A stretch of DNA of 64,000 bases from contig CAMBPQ010000001.1 in NCBI GenBank assembly GCA_945869735.1, positions 62,001 through 126,000 of the forward strand, read 5' to 3'. The notes beneath the pieces were generated by a model. The model worked only from the letters and a program-made list of their open reading frames with translations. It was not told where the DNA came from and made no database searches. The position numbers and the translations under genes are program-made. Below, one piece after another: positions 1 to 8,933 of the stretch. Source of the DNA: Planctomicrobium piriforme. Lineage in GTDB: Bacteria; Planctomycetota; Planctomycetia; Pirellulales; UBA1268. Position 1 is the stretch's first letter. Every line of letters begins with the position of its first letter.

Positions 1-2
1 GG

Positions 3-476
3 CGGCACCTGCGGCCGTTTCAGCGGCTGCTTGTTTCGGCGGCCGGGCCGCTGGCCCAACTGCTGTTCGCCGGGTTGATCGTGGTCGGCCTCAAGGCCGC
101 GGGATACGCGGTGCCATTCCCGATCCGGACGGTTTCGACCATGTTCGGGCTCGGCGCCGGCCGCGATTTCTCGTCGCCCCTCGTCTACGCCCTCTTCGAC
201 TTCCTGCTCTACGTCAACATCTTCTGGCCGCTTTTAAACCTCATTCCGGTGCCACCACTCGACGGCGGCCAGATCATCCGCGAGGGACTGCTGACGCTCG
301 GTGTGTCGAGCGCTCATCGCATCGCCGGCATGATCGGCGTGGTGGCCGGCGGTGCCGTTGCCTGGTGGGGCTACACCAGCGGCCAGCCGTTTCTCGGGAT
401 CATGTTCGCGATGCTGGCCGCGTCGTGCTTCCAGGGCCTCTCGGCCGGTGATATGCCGTGGCGCCGCTGGAGCTGA
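3..476 (+). CDS. Site-2 protease family (M50) membrane protein, C-terminal part
   Basis: The reading frame is open to the window edge, so the N-terminus and the HExxH zinc motif lie outside. The visible part starts with a glycine-containing membrane segment (VSAAGPLAQLLFAG) and contains NLIPVPPLDGGQ, the conserved NPDG-like second metal-ligand motif of site-2 proteases. Further hydrophobic segments follow. The family performs intramembrane proteolysis or is related to sporulation factor SpoIVFB and RseP. The following SGNH-like gene overlaps its end by 19 nt, suggesting co-transcription. The family assignment is secure; the substrate is unknown. Confidence 0.85.
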   Translation, partial: RHLRPFQRLLVSAAGPLAQLLFAGLIVVGLKAAGYAVPFPIRTVSTMFGLGAGRDFSSPLVYALFDFLLYVNIFWPLLNLIPVPPLDGGQIIREGLLTLGVSSAHRIAGMIGVVAGGAVAWWGYTSGQPFLGIMFAMLAASCFQGLSAGDMPWRRWS

Positions 477-1270
477 ACTCCACCGGCCGACCGGCCGTGG
501 CCGTCGTCGTGCTCGGGGCGAGCAACGTCTCCCGTGGCCTCTGCCGGCTGAGTGCCGTCTCCCGAGCCAGAGCCGGCGGCGCAGCCGATCTGTTCGTCGC
601 GGCCGGCCACGGTCGCTCGTATGGCGTCAACAGCCGAGTGGCCCTGCGCCGCCTGCCCTCGATCCTCGGAAGCGGTCTCTGGCGCGGGCTCGATCGTGAG
701 CGAGCGGCGCGTCCTGATGGCGTAGCGTGGCCGCTGGCGCTGGTGACCGACATCGGCAACGACCTGCTCTACGGCTTTACAGTCGATCAGGTGGCTGCGT
801 GGGTGCGGGAAAGTGTGTGCCGACTGAACGACCGCGGGGCCAGCGTGGCGGTCACCCGTCTGCCGCTGGCGAGCATTGCCAGCGTGGGCCCGCTGCGGTA
901 CCAAGCCCTGCGGACGTGCTATGTTCCGGGTTGCCGGCTCACGCTCGATGACTTGAAGTCGGCGGCGCAGCGGCTTGACGACGCAGTTGTGGCGCTTGCG
1001 GCCGACCTCGGGGCGACGCTCGTCGGGCAGCCGGGCGAATGGTATGGGCTCGACGCGATCCATGTCCGCCGCCGCCGGCTCGACGACCTCTGGCATCGCG
1101 TGTGCGACGCATGGGGCCTCGGCCCGACGGTGAACACTCCGCGGCCCTCGATCGGTGAATGGGCACGGCTCGGCACCAGGTCGGCCGAAGTCCGCTCGGT
1201 CGCGCGGATGATGCGGTTCACGCCGCAGCCCGTGGTGCAGCGGCCAGACCTGCGGCTGTGGCTGTACTGA
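458..1270 (+). CDS. SGNH/GDSL-hydrolase-like protein
   Basis: 270 aa with no clear signal peptide. Three stretches match the SGNH block layout: a beta strand ending VVLGASNVSRG near residue 20 (block I, with Ala-Ser where GDS is usual), DIGNDLLYG near residue 95 (block III GND), and LDAIHVRRRR near residue 205 (block V DxxH). This suggests an esterase or acyl-hydrolase fold, though the block I departure from GDS leaves activity uncertain. The ATG at 458 lies inside the upstream protease gene; no later start fits before the first beta strand. It could be a non-catalytic planctomycete-specific relative. Confidence 0.55.
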   Translation: MAPLELNSTGRPAVAVVVLGASNVSRGLCRLSAVSRARAGGAADLFVAAGHGRSYGVNSRVALRRLPSILGSGLWRGLDRERAARPDGVAWPLALVTDIGNDLLYGFTVDQVAAWVRESVCRLNDRGASVAVTRLPLASIASVGPLRYQALRTCYVPGCRLTLDDLKSAAQRLDDAVVALAADLGATLVGQPGEWYGLDAIHVRRRRLDDLWHRVCDAWGLGPTVNTPRPSIGEWARLGTRSAEVRSVARMMRFTPQPVVQRPDLRLWLY

Positions 1271-1501
1271 TGGGTGTTTCCTGACGAACGAACGGCAAGC
1301 GTGCTGGGCGATTCGACGCGCATGGAGCCCCGGCTGGCTGCGGGACGGCATGAGGTTCCTCGCGGGAGTATTTCGCTCAGCGACTGGCGAGGGTCTGCGC
1401 TCAGAAGAGCGAAATCCTCGACGCTCGTCACGCTCACGCCGATCCCTCCGCCTCCTCGAGCGAGGTTCTGAAATCGTGCTGCCTGACACTGATCGTGACG
1501 A

Positions 1502-1614
1502 GCCGGGGGTGGCACGCGCAGAAGCCGGGGAATGTTTGACTCACGAGCGACGTCGAGTCAGCCAGAAGGGCATCCTGTAGCAAAATCCCCCGGCTTCGAG
1601 CATGCCACCCCCGG
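1502..1614. repeat. Inverted repeat element, about 28-bp arms
   Basis: The left arm (1502-1530) begins GCCGGGGGTGGCA and ends AAGCCGGGG. The right arm (1587-1614) is its reverse complement apart from a few central bases. The roughly 56-base spacer contains a smaller GACTC/GAGTC inverted pair. No ORF with a recognised product lies inside. The structure fits a small non-autonomous palindromic element or a long hairpin between two convergent genes. Confidence 0.65.
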
Positions 1615-1650
1615 CGAACCAAGGCGGCACCGACTCGATGCCACGCGGTT

Positions 1651-1680
1651 ACCCCGCGCTCACGCTCCGGGGCTTCCTGA
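1651..1680 (+). repeat. Repeat family A, degenerate copy
   Basis: The core CCCCGCGCTCACGCT followed by GGGGCTTCCTGA matches the core of four other intergenic copies (near 25.7, 27.8, 28.4 and 52.3 kb). The upstream GGAGGCCGTATT part is missing here. Confidence 0.55.
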
Positions 1681-1725
1681 TGGGGAGCCGCCACGAGAAC
1701 ACGTCGTGATGGCCACCGCGCCGCG

Positions 1726-2817
1726 TCAGAGCACGGGCAGCGAGGGCATCGGAGGGCGGGCGACGGCGGCGGCGGCAAGATTGCCCACGAGCCGTTCGCA
1801 GATGGCCTCGAGGTAGGGCCGGCTCGCCGGGTCGTCATAGTTGGCGGCGGTCTTGCCCGCATCGCCGTGCTCGCGGATCGGGATCTGGAGCGGAACCTCG
1901 CCGAGGAACGGGATGTCGAGTTCACGGGCGGTCCGCTTCGCGCCACCGGTGCCGAAGATGTCGTACCGCTTCTGCGTATCGGGGCAGAGGAAGAAGCTCA
2001 TGTTCTCCACCATTCCGAGGAGCGGGATGTTGACCTTCCTGAACATCGCGATCGCCTTCGTGGCGTCGAGCAGGGCCACGTCCTGCGGCGTGCAGACGAC
2101 GACGGCACCCGAGAGCGGCAGGGCCTGCGAGAGCGTCAGCGCGATGTCGCCCGTGCCCGGAGGCATGTCGATCACGAGGTAATCGAGCGGGCCCCAGAGC
2201 GTGTCGCGGAGCATCTGGGTGATCGCCCCGTGCAGCATCGGGCCCCGCCACACGACCGCCTCGCCCGGCGGCACGAGAAAGCCCATCGACATCACGGGCA
2301 GCGGATTCCCGCCGACATCGAGGGTCATCGGGAGGATCTTGCCATTGTCGACCTGCGGCCGGCCCGAGAGGCCCAGGAGATGCGGCACGCTGGGACCGTA
2401 GACGTCGGCATCGAGCAGGCCTGTGCGGCTGCCCGCCCGCGCCAGGCCGATCGCGATGCTCGTGGCGATCGTGCTCTTACCCACGCCCCCCTTACCGGAG
2501 CCGACGGCGATCACGCTCTTGGCCTCGAGACCGATCTGGCCGAGCTTCGTCGGCGGCCGGTCGTGCGGCACGACGGCCACGGAGACGGTAGCGACCTGCG
2601 GGAACTTCGCCCGGATGAGTTCCTCGATCCGGGCCCGCGTGACGCTCCAGCGGATGGCGGAGTGCGTGGTGAGGCCGATGGTGACGGCGATCGCCGCCGG
2701 ATCGGCGGCCACCGACACGATCTGTCCCATGGTGGTGAGCGGTCGGCCGGTCTCCGGATCGGCGACATCGGCGAGGACTGCTTCGACGGCCGCGGGGGTG
2801 GGCGTGGTTGTCATCAT
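1726..2817 (-). CDS. mrp: Mrp/ApbC/NBP35-family P-loop ATPase (Fe-S carrier)
   Basis: 363 aa, predicted cytosolic iron-sulfur cluster carrier or scaffold ATPase. An N-terminal MIP18-like domain (about residues 1-90) is followed by the deviant Walker A motif GSGKGGVGKST and switch motifs DADVYGPSVPHLLG and DMPPGTGD. In most ApbC proteins a CPxC pair bridges a cluster between subunits; here the position reads FFLCPDTQKRYDIFG, so the second cysteine is absent. The ORF track gives a longer frame, but ATG at 2817 overlaps the nuoN stop (ATGA), follows the family N-terminus and implies translational coupling. It is the last gene of the nuo operon, consistent with supplying Fe-S clusters to complex I, though that link is inferred. 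Confidence 0.92.
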   Translation of the reverse strand: MMTTTPTPAAVEAVLADVADPETGRPLTTMGQIVSVAADPAAIAVTIGLTTHSAIRWSVTRARIEELIRAKFPQVATVSVAVVPHDRPPTKLGQIGLEAKSVIAVGSGKGGVGKSTIATSIAIGLARAGSRTGLLDADVYGPSVPHLLGLSGRPQVDNGKILPMTLDVGGNPLPVMSMGFLVPPGEAVVWRGPMLHGAITQMLRDTLWGPLDYLVIDMPPGTGDIALTLSQALPLSGAVVVCTPQDVALLDATKAIAMFRKVNIPLLGMVENMSFFLCPDTQKRYDIFGTGGAKRTARELDIPFLGEVPLQIPIREHGDAGKTAANYDDPASRPYLEAICERLVGNLAAAAVARPPMPSLPVL

Positions 2818-4496
2818 GGTGTGGTGGCGGTCGGGCCTGGGATGTCGGAAACCGTCGTTTCGGAAGCCGTCGCGGTGGAAGCGGCTGCCTGAGGGATGAT
2901 GCTTTCGCCGGCCCGCGAGGCCGCGGTGAACAGGCCGCGGGGCTGGATCGTGACCATTCCCACCAGCGCGAGGCACGCCAGCATCGCCAGCCCGCCCGCG
3001 AGGCCACCGTCGGCCTGCACGCCCCGCTTCGTGGTCTTGAAGTACATCGCGGCGATGATTCGCAGGTAGTAGGCGGCGGCGATCGCCGCGTTGAGCACGA
3101 GCACGACGGCCAGGCCTACGAACCAGCAACGGCGGCTGCCCAGCGTGATCGGGGTGTTCCAGTCGACTTCGAGTGTCGAGATGGCGAGCGAGAGCTTGCC
3201 CCAGAAGCCCGGTAAGGGCGGGATGCCGGCAAGGGAGAGCAGGAACACTGCCAGTGCGAAGGCGGCGACCGGGTTGGTCGACGACAGGCCGTCGAGGTCG
3301 TCGACCGTGGTGATCTCCTCGCGGGGCGGCCGTGGGCCGCTGCCGCTGCTCCACTCAGGCCAGCGATGGCCGAGGTAGGCAATGGCACCGAACAGGCCGA
3401 TCGTCGCCAGGGCGTAGGTCGTGAGATAGAAGAGTGTGGCTGAGAGCCCGCCCGCGGCGAAAATCCACGACGAACGATTGTCGGCAGCCGCCGGCGGGAC
3501 GGCCGCAGCCGCGGCGACCGCGATCCCGACGAGTAGATAGCCCGCGTGGGCGATCGACGAACAGGCAAGCAGCCGCCGCAGGTTCCCCTGCCAGAGGGCC
3601 ATCACGTTGCCAACCGTCATGGTGACCGCGGCCAGCACCACGGCCACCCGCCAGAAGAGCTCGGGCGAGGTGCTGGGGCCGACCAAGGCGATGAGTCGGG
3701 CGAGGATCACGATGCCGGCCACCTTCGGCAGCGTGGAGAGCAGGGCGGCGTTGCCGGGGCTCGTGCCCTCGTAGACGTCAGGGGCGTAGAAGTGCATCGG
3801 GACCGCGGCCAGCCGGAAGGCCGCACCGACGATCGCCATGCCGATGGCCAGCGGGAGGAGCACCTGCACCGTGCGGCTCGTGGCCGCCTCGGCCTGCAGC
3901 CGCACCGCGATGGCCTGCAGGTCGGTCGAGCCGCCGAGGCCGTAGAGGCAGACGAGGGCATAGAGGAAGATGGCCGAGGCGACGAGCGAGAGGAAGAAGT
4001 ATTTGAGGCTCGCCTCCTGGCCACGGGCGTCGGTCCGCTTCAGGCCCAAGAGAATGTAGGTGGGGATCGAGACGAGTTCGAGGCCCGCGAAGAGGAGCAC
4101 GAGGTCACCGGCCACACCCACCAGCGAGAGGCCGGCGAGGAGCAGGAGAAACGTGCCTGCCTCCTCGCAGGTGCCGCCCCGATGGAGCCCCGGGCCACGG
4201 CTGACCGCCGAGACGAAGAGATCGCCAGACTGCACCAGGCAGAGAAGCAGCCCGAGCGCGAGGACCGTCCAACGGATGAATCCGGAAAACGCATCAACCG
4301 TCACGCCGGCCGAGAAGACCGGATCGGCGGCTTGGCCGCGGGTGACGGCCATCGCCGCCACGATGCCAGCAGCGGCGACGAGCCAGCCGAAGCGGAGACC
4401 GGCGAACGCCCCTCCGAGGTAGGCCACGAGCGCCGCCAGCACGAGCACGATCTCGGGGGCGAGCAGGCTGAAGGTTTCGAGCGACGTGGCATTCAT
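2814..4496 (-). CDS. nuoN: NADH-quinone oxidoreductase subunit N
   Basis: 560 aa, about 14 membrane segments, one of the three antiporter-like proton-pumping subunits of complex I (with NuoL and NuoM). The conserved proton-antiporter core is visible as FAGLELVSIPTYILLG (helix 5 glutamate), FRLAAVPMHFYAPDVYEG and LLACSSIAHAGYLLVGI. It is longer than the E. coli protein (about 485 aa) because of a loop of about 40 residues after the LFGAIAYLGH segment and a polar C-terminal tail. Its start overlaps the nuoM stop by four bases and its stop overlaps the mrp start. Confidence 0.97.
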   Translation of the reverse strand: MNATSLETFSLLAPEIVLVLAALVAYLGGAFAGLRFGWLVAAAGIVAAMAVTRGQAADPVFSAGVTVDAFSGFIRWTVLALGLLLCLVQSGDLFVSAVSRGPGLHRGGTCEEAGTFLLLLAGLSLVGVAGDLVLLFAGLELVSIPTYILLGLKRTDARGQEASLKYFFLSLVASAIFLYALVCLYGLGGSTDLQAIAVRLQAEAATSRTVQVLLPLAIGMAIVGAAFRLAAVPMHFYAPDVYEGTSPGNAALLSTLPKVAGIVILARLIALVGPSTSPELFWRVAVVLAAVTMTVGNVMALWQGNLRRLLACSSIAHAGYLLVGIAVAAAAAVPPAAADNRSSWIFAAGGLSATLFYLTTYALATIGLFGAIAYLGHRWPEWSSGSGPRPPREEITTVDDLDGLSSTNPVAAFALAVFLLSLAGIPPLPGFWGKLSLAISTLEVDWNTPITLGSRRCWFVGLAVVLVLNAAIAAAYYLRIIAAMYFKTTKRGVQADGGLAGGLAMLACLALVGMVTIQPRGLFTAASRAGESIIPQAAASTATASETTVSDIPGPTATTP

Positions 4497-6199
4497 GGTG
4501 TCGGGGCCTGGGCAACGTGGGCGGCGGGATTGGTGAGCCGCATCCGGGCGGCGAATGCCTCGCTCGAGGCTTGCGTCGACTCGCGAACCGCCTGGGCGGC
4601 GGGCCTGAGAAACGTGGCAGGGGTGAGGCCGATCCAGATCGCGAACACCGCCAGCGGCAGGAGCGCAGCCAGTTCGTGCCAGCGGAGATCGCAGCGGTCG
4701 TGCGCGGTAGGGGCGTGGCCGCCGTGCGAGCCATGCGCATGATGCGCATCATGCCCGCCATGCCCGTGGCTTCGCGGTGGCTCCCGGGAACCGCCGAAGA
4801 AAACCCGCTCGACCGCCCAGAGCATGTACCAGGCGCCGAGCACGACACCGACCACCGCGAGGAGCGACATCACGAGATAGGCCGTCTGCCAGGCGGGTGC
4901 GACACCCGCCCATGCCCGCTGGAACGAGCCGGCGAGGATCATGAACTCGCCCACGAAGCCGTTGAGACCCGGTAGACCGATGCTCGAGAACGTGAACAGC
5001 ATGAAGAGCACCGTGAGCCACGGCGACTTCGAGGCGATCCCTCCGAGGCTGGCGATGTTTCGCGTGTGGAACCGTTCGTAGATCATGCCGACCAACGCGA
5101 AGAGGCCGGCCGACGACAGACCGTGGTTGATCAGTTGCAGATTGGCTCCCTCCGTCGCCACGGGCGTGAGGGCGAAGAGGCCCATCACGATGTAGCCCAT
5201 GTGGCTCACCGACGAATAGGCGATCAGCCGCTTGAGATCAGTTTGCACGAGCGCCACCAGGGCTCCGTAAATGATCCCCACCACGCCGAGGCCGAAGAGC
5301 CAGGGGGCCGCGAGAGCCGTGGCCTCGGGCAGCATAGGCATCGAGAACCGCAGGAATCCGTAGATGCCGAGTTTGAGCAGCACGCCGGCGAGATCGACGC
5401 TGCCGCCGGTCGGCGCCTCGACGTGGGCCAGGGGCAGCCAGGTGTGGAACGGCACGATCGGAACCTTCACCGCGAAACCGGCGAGCAGCGCTAGGAACAC
5501 GATCATCTGCAGCCAGCCCCCCTCGGCGGACATCGGCAGCGGGTGGATCTTCATGGCATCGGTGAGGGCTTCGATGTCGAACGTCACGGTGCCGGTGTGC
5601 GATGCGTTCCAGAGCACGATCGCCAAGAGGCCAAGGAATGTGAACACGCTCCCGGTAAGCGTGTAGATGAAGAACTTACTGGCTGCCCTGCGGCGGTCGT
5701 CATGGCCCCAGATGCCGATCAGGAAGAAGAGCGGCACGAGCGTGAACTCGAAGCAGGTGTAGAACAGGATCACGTCGCGGGCCGCAAACACGCCCAGCAT
5801 CGCCGTCTCGAGCACCAGCAGAAGCACATAGAAGCCGACCGGCCGGTCTTTGATGGCGTCCCAACTGACGAATACGGCGGTCACTGAGAGCAACGCCGCC
5901 AGGCCGAACATCCAGAGCGAGAGGCCATCAAGGCCGAGCGACAGTTTCACGTCGAAGATGCCTTCGGTGAGCCACGGCATCTCGACCAGCGCGTAGGGCA
6001 GACCCGACGCGGCTGCCGGATCACCCAGGTAGCGGACGATCAGCCAGCCGGCGAGTCCGAGCGTCACCACCGCAGAGACGGCGGCGCTCTGCCGCACGGC
6101 CGAGACGCCGCGGGCGCCGAGCACCCAGGCGACGACTGCGCCTACCAGCGGCGCGGTGATCGTCAGGATGAGATGGGCGGATGGGCTGAAGCCGTTCAT
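4493..6199 (-). CDS. nuoM: NADH-quinone oxidoreductase subunit M
   Basis: 568 aa antiporter-like proton-pumping subunit. Family signatures are FYTCFEFTLVPLFFLIGIWG (with the essential glutamate), KVPIVPFHTWLPLAHVEAP and RLIAYSSVSHMGYIVMGL. A strongly histidine-rich hydrophilic stretch (HGHGGHDAHHAHGSHGGH) lies near residue 480 between the last membrane segments. It is absent from standard NuoM and is predicted to be an inter-helix loop. The gene lies 19 bases after nuoL and overlaps nuoN by ATGA. Confidence 0.97.
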   Translation of the reverse strand: MNGFSPSAHLILTITAPLVGAVVAWVLGARGVSAVRQSAAVSAVVTLGLAGWLIVRYLGDPAAASGLPYALVEMPWLTEGIFDVKLSLGLDGLSLWMFGLAALLSVTAVFVSWDAIKDRPVGFYVLLLVLETAMLGVFAARDVILFYTCFEFTLVPLFFLIGIWGHDDRRRAASKFFIYTLTGSVFTFLGLLAIVLWNASHTGTVTFDIEALTDAMKIHPLPMSAEGGWLQMIVFLALLAGFAVKVPIVPFHTWLPLAHVEAPTGGSVDLAGVLLKLGIYGFLRFSMPMLPEATALAAPWLFGLGVVGIIYGALVALVQTDLKRLIAYSSVSHMGYIVMGLFALTPVATEGANLQLINHGLSSAGLFALVGMIYERFHTRNIASLGGIASKSPWLTVLFMLFTFSSIGLPGLNGFVGEFMILAGSFQRAWAGVAPAWQTAYLVMSLLAVVGVVLGAWYMLWAVERVFFGGSREPPRSHGHGGHDAHHAHGSHGGHAPTAHDRCDLRWHELAALLPLAVFAIWIGLTPATFLRPAAQAVRESTQASSEAFAARMRLTNPAAHVAQAPTP

Positions 6200-6218
6200 G
6201 TCTGCGAGAAGTTTCCTT

Positions 6219-8441
6219 TCAGCCCATGGCCCGCGCGACGAGCGCGAGCACGATCAGAAGCATGCCGATCACTCCGGCGAGTGCGTAGCGCTGGACAAGG
6301 CCCGACTGGAGGTGACGGACGAGCCCGCCGAGCGCGAGCGGCAGTCGTGCGACGAGGTCAACGGTTCCGTCGATGAGATACCGATCGATGAGCGCCGCGA
6401 GCGTGGCGACGAACTCCAGCGGCTTGACGATCAAGCCGGCGTAGATCTGGTCGAAGTAAAACCGGTTGGCAAACAGCGTCTCGAGGGGCCCGAGAAACCG
6501 CTCCATCTGCGGACCGTCGCTGCGCTTGCCGAGATGGCCGAGGGCGGCGACCACGATTCCGGCCGCGGCGGCCAGCGTGCCCTGGATGGCGAGGTCCCAG
6601 TGGAAGACCGGAGGTGTCGCCGTCGAGGCGATGGACGGCGCTGTGAACGAAGGCGTCGCGGCCAAGAAGGTAGCCAGGCCGTGGGTGCTGAACAGCCACC
6701 AGCCGCTGACGGCTGACGCCACCGCGAGGATCACCAGTGGGATCGTCATCACGGGGGGCGATTCGTGGGCCGCGGAGCCCGCCGCACCATGCGCATGGTG
6801 CCCCGCCTGCTCGGGTACCCGCGTCGGGCCGGTGAACGTCATGAACACGGCGCGGAAGGTATAGAAGGCGGTCAGGCCAGCCGTGACGAGCGACATCCAG
6901 AAGAGCAGCCGCCAGGTGGCAGGCTGGTTGAGCGCGTCGAGGCGGGAGCCGCGGTCGCCGCCGGCGAGCCGGCTGGCGTCGGGAGTGACGCTCACGAGAC
7001 GGAACGAGCCTGCGGTCATCGCATGGCCGCCGGCCGGAACGGCCTCCTGGTGCTCGCCGTGGGTATCGGGCCAGCCCCGCGAGTGCAGCGAGGCGAGGAT
7101 CTCATCCTTGCTGAAGAAGCCGGCGAATGGCGCCACGCCAGCCAGGGCGAGTGACCCCACAAGAAACGTGACCGCCGTGACCGGCATCACGCGCCTCAGC
7201 CCGCCGAACCGCCGCATGTCGATCACGCCCCCCATCGAGTGCATCACCGAGCCTGCTCCAAGGAACAAGAGCGCCTTGAAGAAGGCGTGGGTGACGAGAT
7301 GGAAGATCGCGGCACTGAAGCCGAGCAGGGTGCCCGTGCCGAGGCTCGCGAACATGTAGCCGAGCTGGCTGATCGTGGAGTAGGCGAGTACCCGCTTGAG
7401 GTCATTCTGTACGGTGCCGATGAGCGCCGCGATCAGGGCCGTGGTGGCACCGACGATCGACACGAGCGTCAGGGCGCCGGGGCAGGCCACGAAGAGCGGG
7501 CCGCTGCGGGCGATGAGGTAGATGCCGGCCGTGACCATCGTCGCGGCATGGATCAGGGCGCTGGCCGGCGTGGGGCCCTCCATCGCGTCGGGAAGCCAGA
7601 CATGCAGCGGCAGTTGCGCGCTCTTGCCGCACGCGGCGAGGAGCAGGAGCAGGCAGATCGCGCTGCCGACCGCGCCGCCGACGTAGCCGGAGGCATCGGC
7701 CAGTCGTGTCACGCCCAGGATGCCAGGCACGGCCGTGCCGTCAGACAGCACGGTGTCGTGGAAGTTGAGTGTGCCGTAGGTCATCCAGAGCAGGAAGGTC
7801 GCCACCGCGAGGCCAAAGTCGCCCACGCGATTGACGAGAAAGGCCTTCTTGGCGGCCTTCGCCGCCTCCGGCTTCGTGAACCAGAACCCGATAAGCAGAT
7901 AGCTGCACGCGCCCACGGCTTCCCAGAAGACGTACACGAGCAGAAAGTTACTGGCCGCGACGAGCATGGTCATCGAAAACACAAACATCGAAAACAGCGC
8001 AAAAAACCGCGGATAGCCCGGATCGCCGTGCATGTAGCCGATCGAGTAGATGGCCACGAGCAGGCCAACGCATGTGATGATCACCAGCAGCGTGGCGGTG
8101 AGTGGGTCGAGCCGCAGGGCGACCGGAATCAAAAAACTCGCTGCGGTCGTGCCGCCGGCGGCCTGGGCGTTGGGAATGTCCGCCCATTCCCAGAGCGTGG
8201 TCACCATCTCCACCGGCTGTACCTGCTGTCCTTGCTGTGCGGCCGAGTTGCCCACGGCCACCTGCCGGACCATGCCGAAGAGCAACGTGACGGCGACGGC
8301 CGCCGAGGCGGCGATGCCGACGATGGCGGGCACGTGCGCCCGGGAACCGAGCGTGCGGCCGAGGGCCACCGTGAGGATGGCACCCACGAGCGGCAACAGC
8401 GGCACGAGAACGAGCAGCGTCGAGGAGGGAATGTCTTGCAT
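6219..8441 (-). CDS. nuoL: NADH-quinone oxidoreductase subunit L
   Basis: 740 aa, the largest proton-pumping subunit, with the long lateral C-terminal helix that braces the membrane arm. Signatures include VFWEAVGACSYLLIGFW, LPLHVWLPDAMEGPTPASALIHA and RVLAYSTISQLGYMFASLG. Hydrophilic insertions occur after GFFSKDEILASLHSRG (about residues 450-500) and around GHHAHGAAGSAAH (about residue 570), the latter histidine-rich like the NuoM loop. It is longer than the E. coli protein (613 aa). A 48-base gap separates it from nuoK. Confidence 0.97.
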   Translation of the reverse strand: MQDIPSSTLLVLVPLLPLVGAILTVALGRTLGSRAHVPAIVGIAASAAVAVTLLFGMVRQVAVGNSAAQQGQQVQPVEMVTTLWEWADIPNAQAAGGTTAASFLIPVALRLDPLTATLLVIITCVGLLVAIYSIGYMHGDPGYPRFFALFSMFVFSMTMLVAASNFLLVYVFWEAVGACSYLLIGFWFTKPEAAKAAKKAFLVNRVGDFGLAVATFLLWMTYGTLNFHDTVLSDGTAVPGILGVTRLADASGYVGGAVGSAICLLLLLAACGKSAQLPLHVWLPDAMEGPTPASALIHAATMVTAGIYLIARSGPLFVACPGALTLVSIVGATTALIAALIGTVQNDLKRVLAYSTISQLGYMFASLGTGTLLGFSAAIFHLVTHAFFKALLFLGAGSVMHSMGGVIDMRRFGGLRRVMPVTAVTFLVGSLALAGVAPFAGFFSKDEILASLHSRGWPDTHGEHQEAVPAGGHAMTAGSFRLVSVTPDASRLAGGDRGSRLDALNQPATWRLLFWMSLVTAGLTAFYTFRAVFMTFTGPTRVPEQAGHHAHGAAGSAAHESPPVMTIPLVILAVASAVSGWWLFSTHGLATFLAATPSFTAPSIASTATPPVFHWDLAIQGTLAAAAGIVVAALGHLGKRSDGPQMERFLGPLETLFANRFYFDQIYAGLIVKPLEFVATLAALIDRYLIDGTVDLVARLPLALGGLVRHLQSGLVQRYALAGVIGMLLIVLALVARAMG

Positions 8442-8489
8442 GGGGTGTGGTGCGGGGCCGGTCGTGGGACGGCCACAGGAAGGAGTGGC

Positions 8490-8933
8490 CTAAACGTGTT
8501 CGCGTTCGAGCAGTGCGTCTTGGTCGACCGGCGGCTCGACGCCCGCGGGGGCGAGTTTCGGAAATCTCAGCGGCATCGTGTCGATGGCGGGCAGTTCGTG
8601 GTCGATCGTCCGGGGCAGATTCGACTCACGAAGCGACTGCCAGGCAGCCGAGTCGAGTCGGCCGGTCCGGGCAAAGGCCTGAAGCACGAAGACGAGGGCC
8701 ACCGCTGCCTCGCAGGCAGCGACCGCGAGCACGAAGATCACGAGCACATGCCCGCCCCAGTCGCCGTGATGCCGGCTCCAGGAGACAAGGCTCACCGAGA
8801 TGCCCTGCAGCATCAGTTCGGCGCACAGGAACATCACGATGAGGTTGCGCCGGGCGAGGATGCCGACGAGGCCGAGCGCGAACAGGATCGCGCCGACGAC
8901 GAGACCGTCGAGGACGAGTGGGGCAGGGGTCAT
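8490..8933 (-). CDS. nuoK: NADH-quinone oxidoreductase subunit K, C-terminally extended
   Basis: 147 aa. Residues 1-95 form the normal three-helix NuoK, with conserved glutamates in FLCAELMLQGI and AACEAAVALVFVL needed for proton transfer. About 50 extra polar, proline-rich residues follow; the family is usually about 100 aa. The tail has no recognised motif and may be cytoplasmic. The start overlaps the nuoJ stop by ATGA, which supports it. Confidence 0.95.
   Translation of the reverse strand: MTPAPLVLDGLVVGAILFALGLVGILARRNLIVMFLCAELMLQGISVSLVSWSRHHGDWGGHVLVIFVLAVAACEAAVALVFVLQAFARTGRLDSAAWQSLRESNLPRTIDHELPAIDTMPLRFPKLAPAGVEPPVDQDALLEREHV

Larger units (their letters stand above)
1271..1725. 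other. Intergenic region with repeats, no gene
   Basis: About 455 bases between the SGNH-like gene and the convergent mrp gene. The short ORFs here are low-complexity Arg/Ser/Pro shadows without recognisable domains. The stretch holds one long imperfect inverted repeat and one degenerate copy of repeat family A, listed separately. No tRNA or terminator with a U tract was seen. Confidence 0.6.

Noticed and set aside
1726-3354. 542-aa version of Mrp from the ORF track
   Set aside because: The first 179 codons are antisense to nuoN; the family N-terminus and ATGA overlap support 2817.
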